A stretch of DNA of 64,000 nt from a bacterium (lineage in GTDB: Bacteria; Cyanobacteriota; Vampirovibrionia; Gastranaerophilales; Gastranaerophilaceae): positions 27,758 to 91,757 of the forward strand of contig JAFUEV010000015.1 of the NCBI GenBank assembly GCA_017470245.1, written 5' to 3'. Numbering within the stretch: position 1 is the stretch's first letter; each line of letters opens with the position of its first letter. The position numbers were made by a program, and so were the translations under genes. This document shows, in pieces, positions 31,617 to 41,270 of this stretch. The notes beneath the pieces are model-generated. The model did no database searches and had not been told where the DNA came from. It saw nothing but the letters and a program-made list of their open reading frames with translations.

Positions 31617-32645
31617 TTATTCTTTAGCTTTTAATGCTTCTCTTACTTTGTCTTCAATTTCTTTTTCGAGTGCAGGATTTTCAGCAAAAAGTTCTTTAAC
31701 TTTATCTCTGCCTTGTCCTAATTTTTCATCATTATAGCTAAACCAAGCACCTGCTTTTTTAACAATATCAAGATTTACTGCCATATCAAGAATACATCCT
31801 GATTTACTTATACCTTTACCGTAAATAATATCAAATTCAGCTATTCTAAACGGAGGTGCTACTTTATTTTTAACAACTTTAACCTTAACTCTGTTACCGA
31901 TTTCTCTATCATCTTTTTTCAAAGTTTCAATTTTTCTTATATCAAGTCTTATACTTGCATAATATTTTAAAGCATTACCACCTGTAGTTGTTTCGGGACT
32001 TCCGTACATAACACCGATTTTTTGTCTTAACTGGTTAATAAAAATAACTGTAGTATTTGTTTTACTTACAATACCTGTTAGTTTTCTTAATGCTTTTGAC
32101 ATCAAACGAGCTTGTAAACCCATTTGTTTATCTTCCATTGCGCCTTCAATTTCATCTTTAGGAACAAGTGCTGCAACAGAGTCTACTACAACTATATCAA
32201 CAGCAGCAGAACGAACAAGTTCTTCTGTAATTTCAAGAGCTTGTTCACCTGTATCAGGTTGAGAAATTAATAATTCATCAACATTTACACCAAGGTTTCT
32301 CGCATATTCAGGGTCAAGTGCGTGTTCAGCATCAACGAATGCTGCTATACCACCTTTTTTCTGACATTCTGCAACTATATGTTGTGCAAGTGTTGTTTTA
32401 CCACTTGCTTCCGGACCATATACTTCTATAATTCTGCCTCTTGGAACACCGCCTATACCCAAAGCAACATCTAAAGACAATGCACCTGTTGGAATTGTTT
32501 CAACATTAACAGCAGGTTTATCCCCCAGACGCATAATTGAACCTTTACCAAAATCCTTTTCTATTTTATCAATTGCAACTTTTAGTGCTTTTTTTCTTTC
32601 TTCCGAAATATTAACTGTTTCGGTTTCCTTTTCTTTTGTAACCAT
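31617..32645 (-). CDS. recA: Recombinase A
   Basis: 342 residues, the usual length. It forms ATP-dependent filaments on single-strand DNA, drives strand exchange and stimulates LexA-type self-cleavage. Walker A is [13 protein letters not shown], Walker [12 protein letters not shown]. The L1/L2 regions are intact ([15 protein letters not shown], then [17 protein letters not shown]). The C-terminus is acidic ([15 protein letters not shown]). It is transcribed alone and ends at a strong bidirectional terminator. A TATAAT box lies at 32679-32674. No clear LexA box was seen in the 157-base upstream region, though a divergent operator could be missed. Confidence 0.98.
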   Translation of the reverse strand: MVTKEKETETVNISEERKKALKVAIDKIEKDFGKGSIMRLGDKPAVNVETIPTGALSLDVALGIGGVPRGRIIEVYGPEASGKTTLAQHIVAECQKKGGIAAFVDAEHALDPEYARNLGVNVDELLISQPDTGEQALEITEELVRSAAVDIVVVDSVAALVPKDEIEGAMEDKQMGLQARLMSKALRKLTGIVSKTNTTVIFINQLRQKIGVMYGSPETTTGGNALKYYASIRLDIRKIETLKKDDREIGNRVKVKVVKNKVAPPFRIAEFDIIYGKGISKSGCILDMAVNLDIVKKAGAWFSYNDEKLGQGRDKVKELFAENPALEKEIEDKVREALKAKE

Positions 32646-32802
32646 GTTTTTTTCCCTTATCTCTACAAATAATATTATATCACCTCGTTTTAAATAACTA
32701 TATTAATTTACTTTTTGAAACATTAATTTGCATTTTATGTCATGCATTTTTCTTTTTGCTAGAATTAATATAGTTTTATTATTAGTATTATAGGGGATAT
32801 CT

Positions 32803-34104
32803 ATGAGAAATAAAATTATTTTATTCTGGGCGATAATTATCATAACTATAATTTCCATAGCTTTAATTGTCGTAAAACCCACTCGTTTAGGCTTAGACCT
32901 AAAAGGCGGCTCAAGAATTGTTATTGAAGCGCAAACAACCGAAACTATTGCAACCGTTACTCAAGATATGATGGATGCATTGAAATTCACAATAGGGAAA
33001 AGAATTGACCCGAAAGGTGTTGCTGAAATAACCATTCAACAAATAGGGGAAAGAAGATTATTAATTGAAATTCCTAAAGATTCTAACTTGAAAGAAGTCA
33101 GAGAAAAATTAAGTCAAACGGCAGAATTAGAGTTTAAAAAGCCGATTGTTGACGAACACGATAATGTTGTAGATTGGGAATCATCAGGTTTAACAGGTAG
33201 TGATGTTGAAAAAGCAGAAGTTGGTACTGACCAAGCAGGTCACTGGGTTATTAATTTAAGCTTTACATCACAAGGTTCAAGAAAATTTGCGAAATTAACA
33301 AAAGAATTTTTCGGATTGCCGATGGCTATATATTTCAACGGTACAAGTATTTCTGCTCCAGTAATAAGAGCGGAAATTACCGATGGAAGATGCGAAATCT
33401 CCGGCAACTTTACTCACGAAGATGCTCAAAAAACAGTTGATTACATAAATGCAGGTGCACTCCCTGTTCCTGCTAAAATTTTAGAAGAAAACTCAGTATC
33501 TCCGACTCTTGGAGAAGATAGTTTAAATCAAAGTAAATTCGCAGGAATGCTTGGTATAAGCCTGGTTATATTGTTTATGATTTTCTATTACAGAGTTCCT
33601 GGTATAATAGCAGATATTGCCCTTGTTATATATTCTTTAATAGTATTCGCAATATTTAAGGTTGCAGGCGTTACCCTTACTTTAGCAGGTATAGCAGGTT
33701 TCATATTAAGTATAGGTATGGCAGTTGATGCTAACATTCTTATTTTCGAAAGAACAAAGGAAGAACTAAAATCAGGCAGAACATTATTTACAGCTATTAA
33801 CTCTGGTTTTGACAGAGCTTTTACAAGTATATTCGACTCTAATATGTCAACAATTATAACTTGTATAATTCTTTATTGCTTAGGTTCAAATATAGTAAAA
33901 GGGTTTGCATTAACCCTTGCAATCGGTGTAATTGTAAGTATGTTTTCAGCTATTACGGTTACTAAGAACTTTATGCATTTAATGTTCGGAACAAAACAAC
34001 TTACAAGACCGGGCTTATTCGGACTTAAAGAATCTGATATTAATGAAGCTTATTCAGCATCAGAAACACAACGTGAAAAAGCAAAATTCGGAGTTTTAGA
34101 TTAA
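32803..34104 (+). CDS. secD: Protein translocase subunit SecD
   Basis: 433 residues, with an N-terminal transmembrane helix (LFWAIIIITIISIALIVV), the D1 motif GLDLKGGSRIVIEAQ, a periplasmic P1 domain (about 40-240) and five C-terminal membrane helices with AGFILSIGMAVDANILIFER. SecD and SecF use the proton motive force to pull proteins out of the SecYEG channel. AGGGG lies upstream of the ATG. The gene is first in a three-gene operon with secF and a small HTH/zinc-ribbon gene. Confidence 0.97.
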   Translation: MRNKIILFWAIIIITIISIALIVVKPTRLGLDLKGGSRIVIEAQTTETIATVTQDMMDALKFTIGKRIDPKGVAEITIQQIGERRLLIEIPKDSNLKEVREKLSQTAELEFKKPIVDEHDNVVDWESSGLTGSDVEKAEVGTDQAGHWVINLSFTSQGSRKFAKLTKEFFGLPMAIYFNGTSISAPVIRAEITDGRCEISGNFTHEDAQKTVDYINAGALPVPAKILEENSVSPTLGEDSLNQSKFAGMLGISLVILFMIFYYRVPGIIADIALVIYSLIVFAIFKVAGVTLTLAGIAGFILSIGMAVDANILIFERTKEELKSGRTLFTAINSGFDRAFTSIFDSNMSTIITCIILYCLGSNIVKGFALTLAIGVIVSMFSAITVTKNFMHLMFGTKQLTRPGLFGLKESDINEAYSASETQREKAKFGVLD

Positions 34105-34124
34105 TAATTTAAGGAGTATACAAA

Positions 34125-35114
34125 ATGTCATACAGTGCTTTAGACACAAAAAAGGTTATAGATGTAATTAAATACAGATGGTTATGGCTTGCAATATCCT
34201 GTCTATTATTGTTGCCGGGTATAATTGCAATGTTTATATCAGTTACAAAATATCCTACACATACACCATTAAGGGTAGGTATTGATTTTACAGGCGGTTC
34301 TATTATTCAATATGTGGTTAACGAAAATATACCACCTGAAAAAATTAGTGAAATAAGAGTGAGACTTACTGAAAACGATATTGAAAATCCTGTTCTTCAA
34401 GTATTAAAACCGTCAACAGTTGAAGAAGGAAATGAAAATGCTCATCTTTTATCAGTAAAAACTCAATTTGATGAAGAAAAACAAAATGAATTAACCGATA
34501 AAATTACAAATACCGTTCAAGAATTCTATCCTGAAGCGGAAGTTATACAAACAAACGCAGTAGGTCCTGTTCTTGGTAAACAATTACTTGTTAATTCAAT
34601 GATAGCAGTCAGCCTTGCTGTTCTTGCAATTATCATATATATTACAGTAAGATTTCGTTTTGATTACGCAATATCCGCAATAATAGCGTTGTGCCACGAT
34701 GTATTATTTGTACTTGGAGTATTTTCAATATTAGGTTTAGTCTGTGGTGTTCACGTCGACAGTTTGTTTGTTACAGCGATTTTAACTGTTCTTGGTTATA
34801 GCGTTAACGATACAATCGTCGTTTTTGACAGAGTGAGAGAAAACTATAAATTCTACTCTAAAAAAGCAACATATAATGAAATAGTTAATGCATCCGTAAA
34901 CCAAACATTAGCTAGAAGTATAAATACATCATTAACAACAATGTTAATACTTTGCGCTTTGTACTTCTTTGGCGGGGTTACAACAAAAGACTTTGTACTT
35001 GTTATGATTTTGGGTATTGCAATAGGTACATACTCAAGTATATTCTTTGCAAGCACAATTCTTGCTCTTATTAACGAAATAAATGAATCAAAAAAGGCAA
35101 AAATAGGGGCATAA
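34125..35114 (+). CDS. secF: Protein translocase subunit SecF
   Basis: 329 residues, six membrane helices. The first periplasmic motif reads GIDFTGGSIIQYVV, and the conserved helical segment is TVLGYSVNDTIVVFDRVREN, followed by NQTLARSINTSLTTML. It partners with SecD in the translocon. AAGGAG stands eight bases before the ATG, 20 bases after secD. The next gene begins four bases after the stop, so it is translated from the same message. Confidence 0.97.
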   Translation: MSYSALDTKKVIDVIKYRWLWLAISCLLLLPGIIAMFISVTKYPTHTPLRVGIDFTGGSIIQYVVNENIPPEKISEIRVRLTENDIENPVLQVLKPSTVEEGNENAHLLSVKTQFDEEKQNELTDKITNTVQEFYPEAEVIQTNAVGPVLGKQLLVNSMIAVSLAVLAIIIYITVRFRFDYAISAIIALCHDVLFVLGVFSILGLVCGVHVDSLFVTAILTVLGYSVNDTIVVFDRVRENYKFYSKKATYNEIVNASVNQTLARSINTSLTTMLILCALYFFGGVTTKDFVLVMILGIAIGTYSSIFFASTILALINEINESKKAKIGA

Positions 35115-35118
35115 ATAA

Positions 35119-35538
35119 ATGTCTGAATTAAAATCATTAGCAGAATTTATAAGAGAAACTCGTGAAAAAGCGGGTTTCTCTATTATTGGATTAGCAAAAA
35201 GAACAAGTTTATCTGTAGAACAAATCGAAGATATAGAAGCAGGTAAAGAATTATTTTTGCCTGCAACTACTCGTCAAAAACTCGCAAAGGGGCTAAAACT
35301 AAACCCTGCAGATATTAAACAATATGAAAGAATTATGCTCGTTTCCTATGATAAAGTAACAAATGAATACATTGATAGTGTAAAACAAATGATTTTACAA
35401 GAAGAAACAGAAAATTTAAGATGTCCTATTTGCGGGGCAAAATTAAATACAAAAATTGTAAGACTAATTGATTTGGAAAATAAAATAGCACTCCACCCAA
35501 AGGCTCAATGTTCTAAATGCTCATTCCAAATAAAATAA
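35119..35538 (+). CDS. XRE-type helix-turn-helix protein with C-terminal zinc ribbon
   Basis: 139 residues. The N-terminal HTH (about 7-60: LAEFIRETREKAGFSIIGLA, then SVEQIEDIEAGKELF) is joined by a helical linker to a four-cysteine zinc ribbon (about 98-139: RCPICGAKL and AQCSKCSFQ). Both halves are DNA- or protein-binding folds. Its position, four bases after secF, implies production with the translocase. It may sense envelope secretion state or simply ride the operon. No membrane segment. A strong terminator follows. Confidence 0.82.
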   Translation: MSELKSLAEFIRETREKAGFSIIGLAKRTSLSVEQIEDIEAGKELFLPATTRQKLAKGLKLNPADIKQYERIMLVSYDKVTNEYIDSVKQMILQEETENLRCPICGAKLNTKIVRLIDLENKIALHPKAQCSKCSFQIK

Positions 35539-35550
35539 GTTAAAATATAA

Positions 35551-35585
35551 AAAAGAAGAGTAATATTTTATATTACTCTTCTTTT
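35551..35585. terminator. Bidirectional terminator between secDF operon and pilO
   Basis: A perfect 15-bp stem, AAAAGAAGAGTAATA (35551-35565) with TATTACTCTTCTTTT (35571-35585), around TTTTA, between convergent genes. Confidence 0.93.
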
Positions 35586-35604
35586 TAGTTTAATTATATC
35601 TTAT

Positions 35605-36216
35605 TTATTTGTTTCCAAATGGTGAATTTTGTCTGCTGGATAGAGCCTTTTTAGAATACAAATTTATAGACATTTTTATTAACAAATAATCCGTATTACC
35701 TGTAAATGCCGTAACATCCATCTTTGATATGTATACCAAGTTTTCTAACTGTCTTACTTCAGTTAAAAATGAACGTAACTGAGTATATGCACCAACTAGT
35801 GATAATTTCAATTCACATACGTTATAGTCATTTGCACTTTGGAGATAAATAGGGTCATTTTGAGGGTTTAATTGATATTCAATAGATCTGACCAATAAAC
35901 CGTTTTTCTGTGCTTTGCTAAGTATTTGTTCAAATAAATTACCAAACATTCCCAAATTTTCAGCACTTGAATCAACACTTGTTTCAACAATTGTCTTCAA
36001 GTTTTTCATTTTCATATCAGCCATTGCTTTTTCTGCTTCAATGCTGCTAATCTTCTTTTGCATTTCGCTTTTTTGTCGTTCTGATGATTCAACACTGGCT
36101 CTTGCTGATTGATATTCTTCCCATTGCGGTGCGCATTGCAATATCAAAATTAAAACAAATAATACAATCGCAACTACAAAACATATTGGAACTAATTTTT
36201 GATTATTTTTATTCAT
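35605..36216 (-). CDS. PilO-like type IV pilus inner-membrane protein
   Basis: 203 residues: one N-terminal membrane helix (LVPICFVVAIVLFVLILILQ), a coiled coil (about 35-70, ARASVESSERQKSEMQKKIS), then a small ferredoxin-like periplasmic domain (LLVRSIEYQLNPQNDPIYLQ, then YTQLRSFLTEVRQLENLVYI). This is the PilO architecture, which pairs with PilN to form the alignment complex between the pilus motor and the secretin. It starts 14 bases after pilMN. PilP and PilQ are not in the window. Confidence 0.85.
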   Translation of the reverse strand: MNKNNQKLVPICFVVAIVLFVLILILQCAPQWEEYQSARASVESSERQKSEMQKKISSIEAEKAMADMKMKNLKTIVETSVDSSAENLGMFGNLFEQILSKAQKNGLLVRSIEYQLNPQNDPIYLQSANDYNVCELKLSLVGAYTQLRSFLTEVRQLENLVYISKMDVTAFTGNTDYLLIKMSINLYSKKALSSRQNSPFGNK

Positions 36217-36230
36217 ATCTTCCCTCTAGA

Positions 36231-37883
36231 TTATATTACTGGTGATGGCGGAGGCAACATACCGCCTTGTGGCATATAAATATTTTGAGTTTCTACCGGA
36301 TGAATAGCATTCGTATAAGGTAACATATTAGTATCTTCGGTTACATCAATTTCTTTACCTTGTGTTGTAATTTCAAATGTAAAACCGTTTGGTATTCTTG
36401 CCGGAATTCTATCAAACTTGGAATTTACCGCCAATTTTGATAACATTAAAATATCATTTTTCTCTCTCAAATTATTTACAAATTTTTCTACGGATTCGCT
36501 TGTTGAAGCTTCCCCAACTATTGCCATACCACCTATTTCATTAGTAATAAATCTTTTTATATAAATTGCATCAGGAATATCTGTTGACAAGGCAGTATAA
36601 ACTTCAACTGTTTTCTTATTATAGTCTAAAATATCCGTTAATTGTTTTAAAATATCTTCTTGAGTACCTGTTGAACTTTGTGATATTTTTTGTTGGAATA
36701 CTTTTATTTCTCGCTGATTATCAGCATTTGCATCTGTCTGAGAATTTATTTGCATACCAATTAACCACTTAAATAACATTGCAAATAAAAATGCAAGTAA
36801 AACAGCCCCTAAGAATAGAACCAAAAGGAATCTTACAAAATCTACTTCATAACCAAAAACTTCTACAAGATTACCGTTGACTCTGTCACCAGGTAAGAAG
36901 TTGATATCGAGAGGATATTGTCCAAAATCAGCAACTGCAGCACCAACACCTTCAATTGATAAATAAGGGATACTTACTGTATCATTATCGCCGTTAGCTG
37001 TTGCAAAATCTGAAATATCCATAAACAAATCATTTACTTCAACACCTTTATTTAAATATTCAATATGTCCTGAAAATTCAATTCTTTGTGATAGCAATTC
37101 TGCATTTACATCATCAGTTTCACTTATTAAAAGGAAATTTGAAGGTCCGGCACTTGAAATACTTGTTTCTGCAATTTTAGAAATTGTAGAGAAAACTTCT
37201 TCCGGAGAAAAAGACTTAACAGCCAAAGGTTCTTCCGTATATTCTACCAGTGTATTTCCATACAAAGAGAATGATGAGCAGCTGCTCTGTGTAATTAACA
37301 ATATTAATGTCTTTTCTTCTTTTGCAAACAATGGAGCATATTTTTCATTATATTCCAATGCTTTTAGCATTGAAGGATATGCGGAATCTATTCTTATTAA
37401 ATCAGCACCAATTCCATCAAATATTTCAAGGAGTTTAACAATTACTTTTTGTTGAGCAACACCATAAACTACATTTTGTATACCGGAAACTTTTCCCGGC
37501 AATATAGAATATGAAAGACGAGGCTCATTTCTTTTGAAGATATACATATCTTCAATATCACTCTGTAAGTTATCCTCGATAATAGAAGGGTCTGTTGCTC
37601 CTTCTTCCAAAGTCGACATATCAAAATGTACATTTGGTATAGTCATTGTTACTGCACAATGAGAAGGGTCAAGACCTGCTTCATCAAATAATGTTTCAAG
37701 TACCTCTCTAAATTCTTCATAATCTATAATTTCTTTTATAGCGTTATTATATTTAACACTACCTGAAGCGTAACTAACAACTGTCTTAGTTGCCTTATCA
37801 ACACAAACTAACTCTAAAATGTTATTTGCAGATAATGAAATACCAACATGTGTTCTTTTTTTAAATCCCAGTTTTTCTAACAT
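36231..37883 (-). CDS. PilM-PilN fusion of the type IV pilus alignment complex
   Basis: 550 residues. Residues 1-335 form a PilM-like actin fold (THVGISLSANNILELVCVD, later LLITQSSCSSFSLYGNTLVE). A NINFLPGD-like motif, LDINFLPGDRVNG (about 323-335), marks the PilN N-terminus that normally binds PilM. A membrane helix (about 350-375, FLLVLFLGAVLLAFLFAMLF) and a periplasmic coiled-coil plus ferredoxin-like domain follow. In most bacteria these are two genes, pilM and pilN. The C-terminus is proline-rich (MPQGGMLPPPSPVI). The promoter is probably TTGTCA-N17-TATTAT upstream. Together with pilO it indicates pilus-based motility, adhesion or DNA uptake. Confidence 0.85.
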   Translation of the reverse strand: MLEKLGFKKRTHVGISLSANNILELVCVDKATKTVVSYASGSVKYNNAIKEIIDYEEFREVLETLFDEAGLDPSHCAVTMTIPNVHFDMSTLEEGATDPSIIEDNLQSDIEDMYIFKRNEPRLSYSILPGKVSGIQNVVYGVAQQKVIVKLLEIFDGIGADLIRIDSAYPSMLKALEYNEKYAPLFAKEEKTLILLITQSSCSSFSLYGNTLVEYTEEPLAVKSFSPEEVFSTISKIAETSISSAGPSNFLLISETDDVNAELLSQRIEFSGHIEYLNKGVEVNDLFMDISDFATANGDNDTVSIPYLSIEGVGAAVADFGQYPLDINFLPGDRVNGNLVEVFGYEVDFVRFLLVLFLGAVLLAFLFAMLFKWLIGMQINSQTDANADNQREIKVFQQKISQSSTGTQEDILKQLTDILDYNKKTVEVYTALSTDIPDAIYIKRFITNEIGGMAIVGEASTSESVEKFVNNLREKNDILMLSKLAVNSKFDRIPARIPNGFTFEITTQGKEIDVTEDTNMLPYTNAIHPVETQNIYMPQGGMLPPPSPVI

Positions 37884-37927
37884 ATTTTATACTTACCCAT
37901 TTTAAATAATGTAATAATATTATACTT

Positions 37928-37956
37928 ATAATATTTTATATTTGCATTTTTGACAA
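37928..37956 (-). promoter_or_regulatory. Promoter of the pilMN-pilO operon
   Basis: On the minus strand TTGTCA (37956-37951) and TATTAT (37933-37928) are 17 bases apart, about 45 bases before the ATG. The reverse strand carries TTGACA (37950-37955) at the same place, but no matching -10 for the rightward rlmB was found. Confidence 0.6.
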
Positions 37957-38039
37957 GAAACTTAATGTTTCATTTTTCTTTAATATATCATTTAATATAT
38001 AATAAGTGAAGTTTTTAATTTAGTGTAACGGTAAATTTT

Positions 38040-38792
38040 ATGGAAAATTTTGTATACGGAAGAAATAATGTCCTTGAACTTTTACAAAACAGCGACAGGA
38101 ATGTAAGTAAAATAATACTTTTGGAAGGAATGAAAGGTAATTCAAAAATCAACCAAATAGTTGATATGGCAAAAAACAAAGGAATTATTTTTCAATTTCT
38201 TTCTAAAGAAAAGTTTATAAAATTTAATGAAATCTCACATCAAGGTGTAATTGCTTATGTTTCACCTGTTAAATACATTGAATTTCAGGATTTTTTGAAT
38301 AAAAAGAAGGATAAATACAAAAGAGTAATAATAACAGATGGGGTAGAAGATCCTCATAATATGGGGTCAATCATAAGAACAGCAGTATGTGCAGGATATG
38401 ATGCAATAATTTTCCCGTCCAGAAGAAATGCAACAATTAATGCAACTGTTGAAAAATCATCGGCAGGAGCAATTAATCGTATAGACTTAATTATGGTTAA
38501 TAGCCTTCCGTCTGCGATTGATAAACTAAAGGATAACAACTTTTGGATAATTGCCACAGATATAAATGCAAAAGATAATTACTATGACATTGATTATTGC
38601 AATATGAATTTTGCAATAGTTATGGGAGCCGAAAACGAAGGCGTTTCTTCTACAATTTTAAAGAAATCTGATTTTAGAATAAAAATACCTATGTTAACCG
38701 ATTTCAATTCTTTAAATGTTGCAAACGCCGCAAGTATTGTTATTTACGAAAGCGTAAAACAACTAATACAAAAATCGGGGAATGTAGTATAA
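38040..38792 (+). CDS. rlmB: 23S rRNA 2'-O-ribose methyltransferase, TrmH/RlmB family
   Basis: 250 residues. A small N-terminal substrate-binding domain (about 1-75, [12 protein letters not shown]) is followed by a SPOUT knot methyltransferase. SPOUT motifs: [55 protein letters not shown] and [20 protein letters not shown]. RlmB methylates G2251 in the peptidyl-transferase region using S-adenosylmethionine. Related TrmH enzymes act on tRNA, but the N-terminal domain favours RlmB. The sigma factor follows after 23 bases. Confidence 0.88.
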   Translation: MENFVYGRNNVLELLQNSDRNVSKIILLEGMKGNSKINQIVDMAKNKGIIFQFLSKEKFIKFNEISHQGVIAYVSPVKYIEFQDFLNKKKDKYKRVIITDGVEDPHNMGSIIRTAVCAGYDAIIFPSRRNATINATVEKSSAGAINRIDLIMVNSLPSAIDKLKDNNFWIIATDINAKDNYYDIDYCNMNFAIVMGAENEGVSSTILKKSDFRIKIPMLTDFNSLNVANAASIVIYESVKQLIQKSGNVV

Positions 38793-38815
38793 TTAATTTT
38801 ATTATTGGAGGCAGA

Positions 38816-39793
38816 ATGTCTGAAGACGAAAAATATTCAAATAAAGAAGATGATTTTCAAGAAAATGATTATAATATGTCATTAGAGGATGACGACATAA
38901 TGAATGCTGTTGAAGAGCCCAAAATTCCCGAAACTCAAAACAGTGCAATTGCAGATGATTCCGTTAAAATATACTTGCAACAAATTGGTAAAATTAAATT
39001 ATTAAACAATGAAGAAGAACTTGAAGTTGCAAAAAAAATAAAAGAAGAAAATTCTGAAGAAGCTAAGAAAATTTTGGTAAATGCTAATTTAAGATTGGTT
39101 GTCAGTATTGCTAAAAAATATATCGGCAGGGGACTTTCATTTCTTGATTTAATACAGGAAGGAAATATGGGACTAATGAGAGCTGCCGAAAAATTTGATT
39201 ATTCTAAAGGATACAAATTTTCGACTTATGCTACATGGTGGATTCAACAATCAATAACTCGTGCAATTGCCGATAAATCAAGATTAATCAGATTACCGGT
39301 GCACATGATTGAAACATTAAGCAAAATTAAGAAAATTTCTATGGATTTAACTATAGAAAACGGTGCTGCTCCAACAAAAGAAGAAATTGCATACAAAATT
39401 GGTATGCCGGTACAAAAGCTAACTGCATTAATTGAATCGGCACAAGGAACTATAAGTATAGAATCACCGGCAAATCAAAAAGATGAGAATGCCAAATTAT
39501 CTGATTTTATTGTTGATGAAACTACATTATCACCTGATACAAAAGTAACACAGGACAATTTATTTTGTGATATAAAAAAAATGCTTAATCATTTAAGCGA
39601 AAAGGAACGTAATGTATTAATAATGCGTTACGGTTTGGATGATAACGGTGAAAAAAAGACCCTTGAAGAAATAGGCAGTTATTATGGTGTTTCAAGAGAG
39701 CGTATACGCCAAATTGAAAACAGAGCAATGAGCAAATTAAAAAAACTCTGCCGTGACCATAATGTTAACATGAATCTTAAAAATTATATATAA
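38816..39793 (+). CDS. RNA polymerase sigma-70 factor, principal (RpoD/SigA) type
   Basis: 325 residues: an acidic N-terminus, then region 1.2 ([20 protein letters not shown]), region 2 ([20 protein letters not shown], then [19 protein letters not shown]), region 3 ([14 protein letters not shown]) and region 4.2 ([20 protein letters not shown]). Regions 2.4 and 4.2 are near-consensus, so it should read TTGACA/TATAAT promoters like several in this window. It lacks the long non-conserved region of proteobacterial RpoD, and its size fits cyanobacterial/Firmicutes-style SigA or a group 2 factor. GGAGG precedes the ATG. A TATAAT overlaps the rlmB stop, giving it a possible own promoter. Confidence 0.92.
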   Translation: MSEDEKYSNKEDDFQENDYNMSLEDDDIMNAVEEPKIPETQNSAIADDSVKIYLQQIGKIKLLNNEEELEVAKKIKEENSEEAKKILVNANLRLVVSIAKKYIGRGLSFLDLIQEGNMGLMRAAEKFDYSKGYKFSTYATWWIQQSITRAIADKSRLIRLPVHMIETLSKIKKISMDLTIENGAAPTKEEIAYKIGMPVQKLTALIESAQGTISIESPANQKDENAKLSDFIVDETTLSPDTKVTQDNLFCDIKKMLNHLSEKERNVLIMRYGLDDNGEKKTLEEIGSYYGVSRERIRQIENRAMSKLKKLCRDHNVNMNLKNYI

Positions 39794-39817
39794 TACTTAT
39801 ATTTATAATCTAAATTG

Positions 39818-39826
39818 TGTTATAAT
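39818..39826 (+). promoter_or_regulatory. Extended -10 promoter of rsfS
   Basis: TG-T-TATAAT lies 27 bases before the TTG start of rsfS, giving a short leader that contains GGAGAG. The -35 region is poor, as is common with an extended -10. Confidence 0.55.
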
Positions 39827-39853
39827 CTCTACATAAATAATGGAGAGATAAAT

Positions 39854-40246
39854 TTGAACGAAATAAAATCAGATAAATTTGCAAGTGTTATAGCCAGAAT
39901 ACTGGATGATAAACAAGCAAAAGATATTAAAATATTAAATATATCAAATATATCAGTATTGGCGGACTATTTTGTAATTTGTTCGTCGGATTCTCCCACA
40001 CATGTAAAAGCATTGACCGGCTATGTAAGAGAAAAAGTAAAAGATTATTTTGAACGTATTCCAATCGGTGAAGAAAATGATACGAGAAATCGTTGGAATC
40101 TTCTTGATTATGGAGATGTAATAGTTCATATTCTGCATAAAGAAGAACGTGAAACTTATGCTCTTGAAAGATTTTGGAATCACGCATTCTGTATGGAAGA
40201 AACAGAATGGCAAGAAAAGTCAAAAGAATTTTCTGATTATAATTAA
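39854..40246 (+). CDS. rsfS: Ribosomal silencing factor RsfS (Iojap family)
   Basis: 130 residues. It binds ribosomal protein uL14 and blocks joining of the two subunits when nutrients are short. Family motifs are complete: DIKILNISNISVLADYFVIC, SSDSPTHVKALTGYV, RWNLLDYGDVIVHIL and ERFW. TTG 39854 is selected because GGAGAG (39842-39847) is six bases away; reading from ATG 39815 would place the start before the promoter -10. It has its own promoter. In many bacteria it sits beside nadD; none is seen here. Confidence 0.93.
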   Translation: MNEIKSDKFASVIARILDDKQAKDIKILNISNISVLADYFVICSSDSPTHVKALTGYVREKVKDYFERIPIGEENDTRNRWNLLDYGDVIVHILHKEERETYALERFWNHAFCMEETEWQEKSKEFSDYN

Positions 40247-40262
40247 TAAAAAGGGATTATAA

Positions 40263-40673
40263 ATGAAAAAAATATTTACAATTTTGTCAATAATCGGCAT
40301 TATCAGCACTTATAATATTGTGTACGCAGATGCTTTTGATGAAATAACGGGAATAACTCCTGTACAGAAACAAAAACTAAACCAAATACAATATGATTAT
40401 AATCAAAAATCTACTGCTTTAGATGCAAGAATCAATGAATACACAAACAAAATGAACCTTGTTGAAAAAGATACTGATAAAACGCCTGAACAAATATCTT
40501 TATTAAAAGGTGCATACGAAAGAAATCTAACAACGTTAAAAGCACAACAAAAAGTCTTGAAAAAAGAAACAGATACATTATATAAAAATATATTAACAGA
40601 AGAACAATATAAACAATACATAACAAATCAAACAAACGTTCAAGATGCATTTAGGAATTTTGTACAGAAATAA
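40263..40673 (+). CDS. Exported helical protein, CpxP/Spy-like layout
   Basis: 136 residues with a signal peptide (MKKIFTILSIIGIISTYNIV, cleaved near residue 22). The mature protein is almost wholly helical and charged, with ITPVQKQKLNQIQYDYNQKS and ILTEEQYKQYITNQ echoing the LTxxQ motifs of CpxP/Spy periplasmic chaperones. Family membership is therefore plausible but not certain. A similar-size exported helical protein is encoded 13 bases downstream, and the two are probably co-expressed. Confidence 0.7.
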   Translation: MKKIFTILSIIGIISTYNIVYADAFDEITGITPVQKQKLNQIQYDYNQKSTALDARINEYTNKMNLVEKDTDKTPEQISLLKGAYERNLTTLKAQQKVLKKETDTLYKNILTEEQYKQYITNQTNVQDAFRNFVQK

Positions 40674-40686
40674 TAAGGAGAAATAT

Positions 40687-41187
40687 ATGAAAAAGATTAT
40701 TGCTAAAATTTTTATAGTATTTGCACTATTAATTTCTTTTATATCAACATCTGCAAACGCAGCAATTACTTCAGATTATGATTTAACATATAAACGTAGT
40801 CAATTACAGACTATAATAAATACTGATTTTCTGTCATTTATAAATAAAACAGAATTGATAGGATATAACCTAAGTAATTTTAATATGCACAGTTCACAAT
40901 ATAAATACCAAATTAACCTTGCAATAGAAAAACTAAACGGATGTGCAAATCAAATTGACGTTATTAGAGAATCAAAAGAAATATCGGATTCCGATAAAAA
41001 TATTAAAATTAATCAAGTATATATGGATGCAAATTCTGCTTTATATGAAATAGACAGCAAAACAATAAATTATATTTATACAGTACGAGAAGCAATGCCG
41101 ACAATAACATATCAAAAATATATTAAAAAGTTTACGGAATTTTATAATTCAATCCAATTAACAGAATCAATGATAAACTTGCAATAA
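40687..41187 (+). CDS. Exported helical protein of unknown function
   Basis: 166 residues starting at ATG 40687, chosen for AAGGAG five or six bases upstream and the signal peptide that follows (KIIAKIFIVFALLISFISTS, cleavage after ANA near residue 24). The mature part is helical with conserved-looking aromatic positions (YDLTYKRSQLQTIINTDFLS, then KTINYIYTVREAMPTITYQK). Length and layout match the preceding gene product, so both may be periplasmic partners. A strong terminator follows 19 bases later. No family recognised. Confidence 0.68.
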   Translation: MKKIIAKIFIVFALLISFISTSANAAITSDYDLTYKRSQLQTIINTDFLSFINKTELIGYNLSNFNMHSSQYKYQINLAIEKLNGCANQIDVIRESKEISDSDKNIKINQVYMDANSALYEIDSKTINYIYTVREAMPTITYQKYIKKFTEFYNSIQLTESMINLQ

Positions 41188-41206
41188 AATATTAAATAAA
41201 TAATAC

Positions 41207-41235
41207 AAAAAGCTCCGAAAAATTCGGAGCTTTTT
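41207..41235 (+). terminator. Terminator after the two exported helical proteins
   Basis: AAAAAGCTCCGAA (41207-41219) pairs perfectly with TTCGGAGCTTTTT (41223-41235) around AAA. Confidence 0.92.
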
Positions 41236-41270
41236 ATTGACTTTAAAAAAAATTTTATTAATAAAAAAAT

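Noticed and set aside
32646..32802. LexA-type operator for recA
   Set aside because: Searched by eye for GAAC-N4-GTTC and CTGT-N8-ACAG forms; none found, only a TATAAT box.
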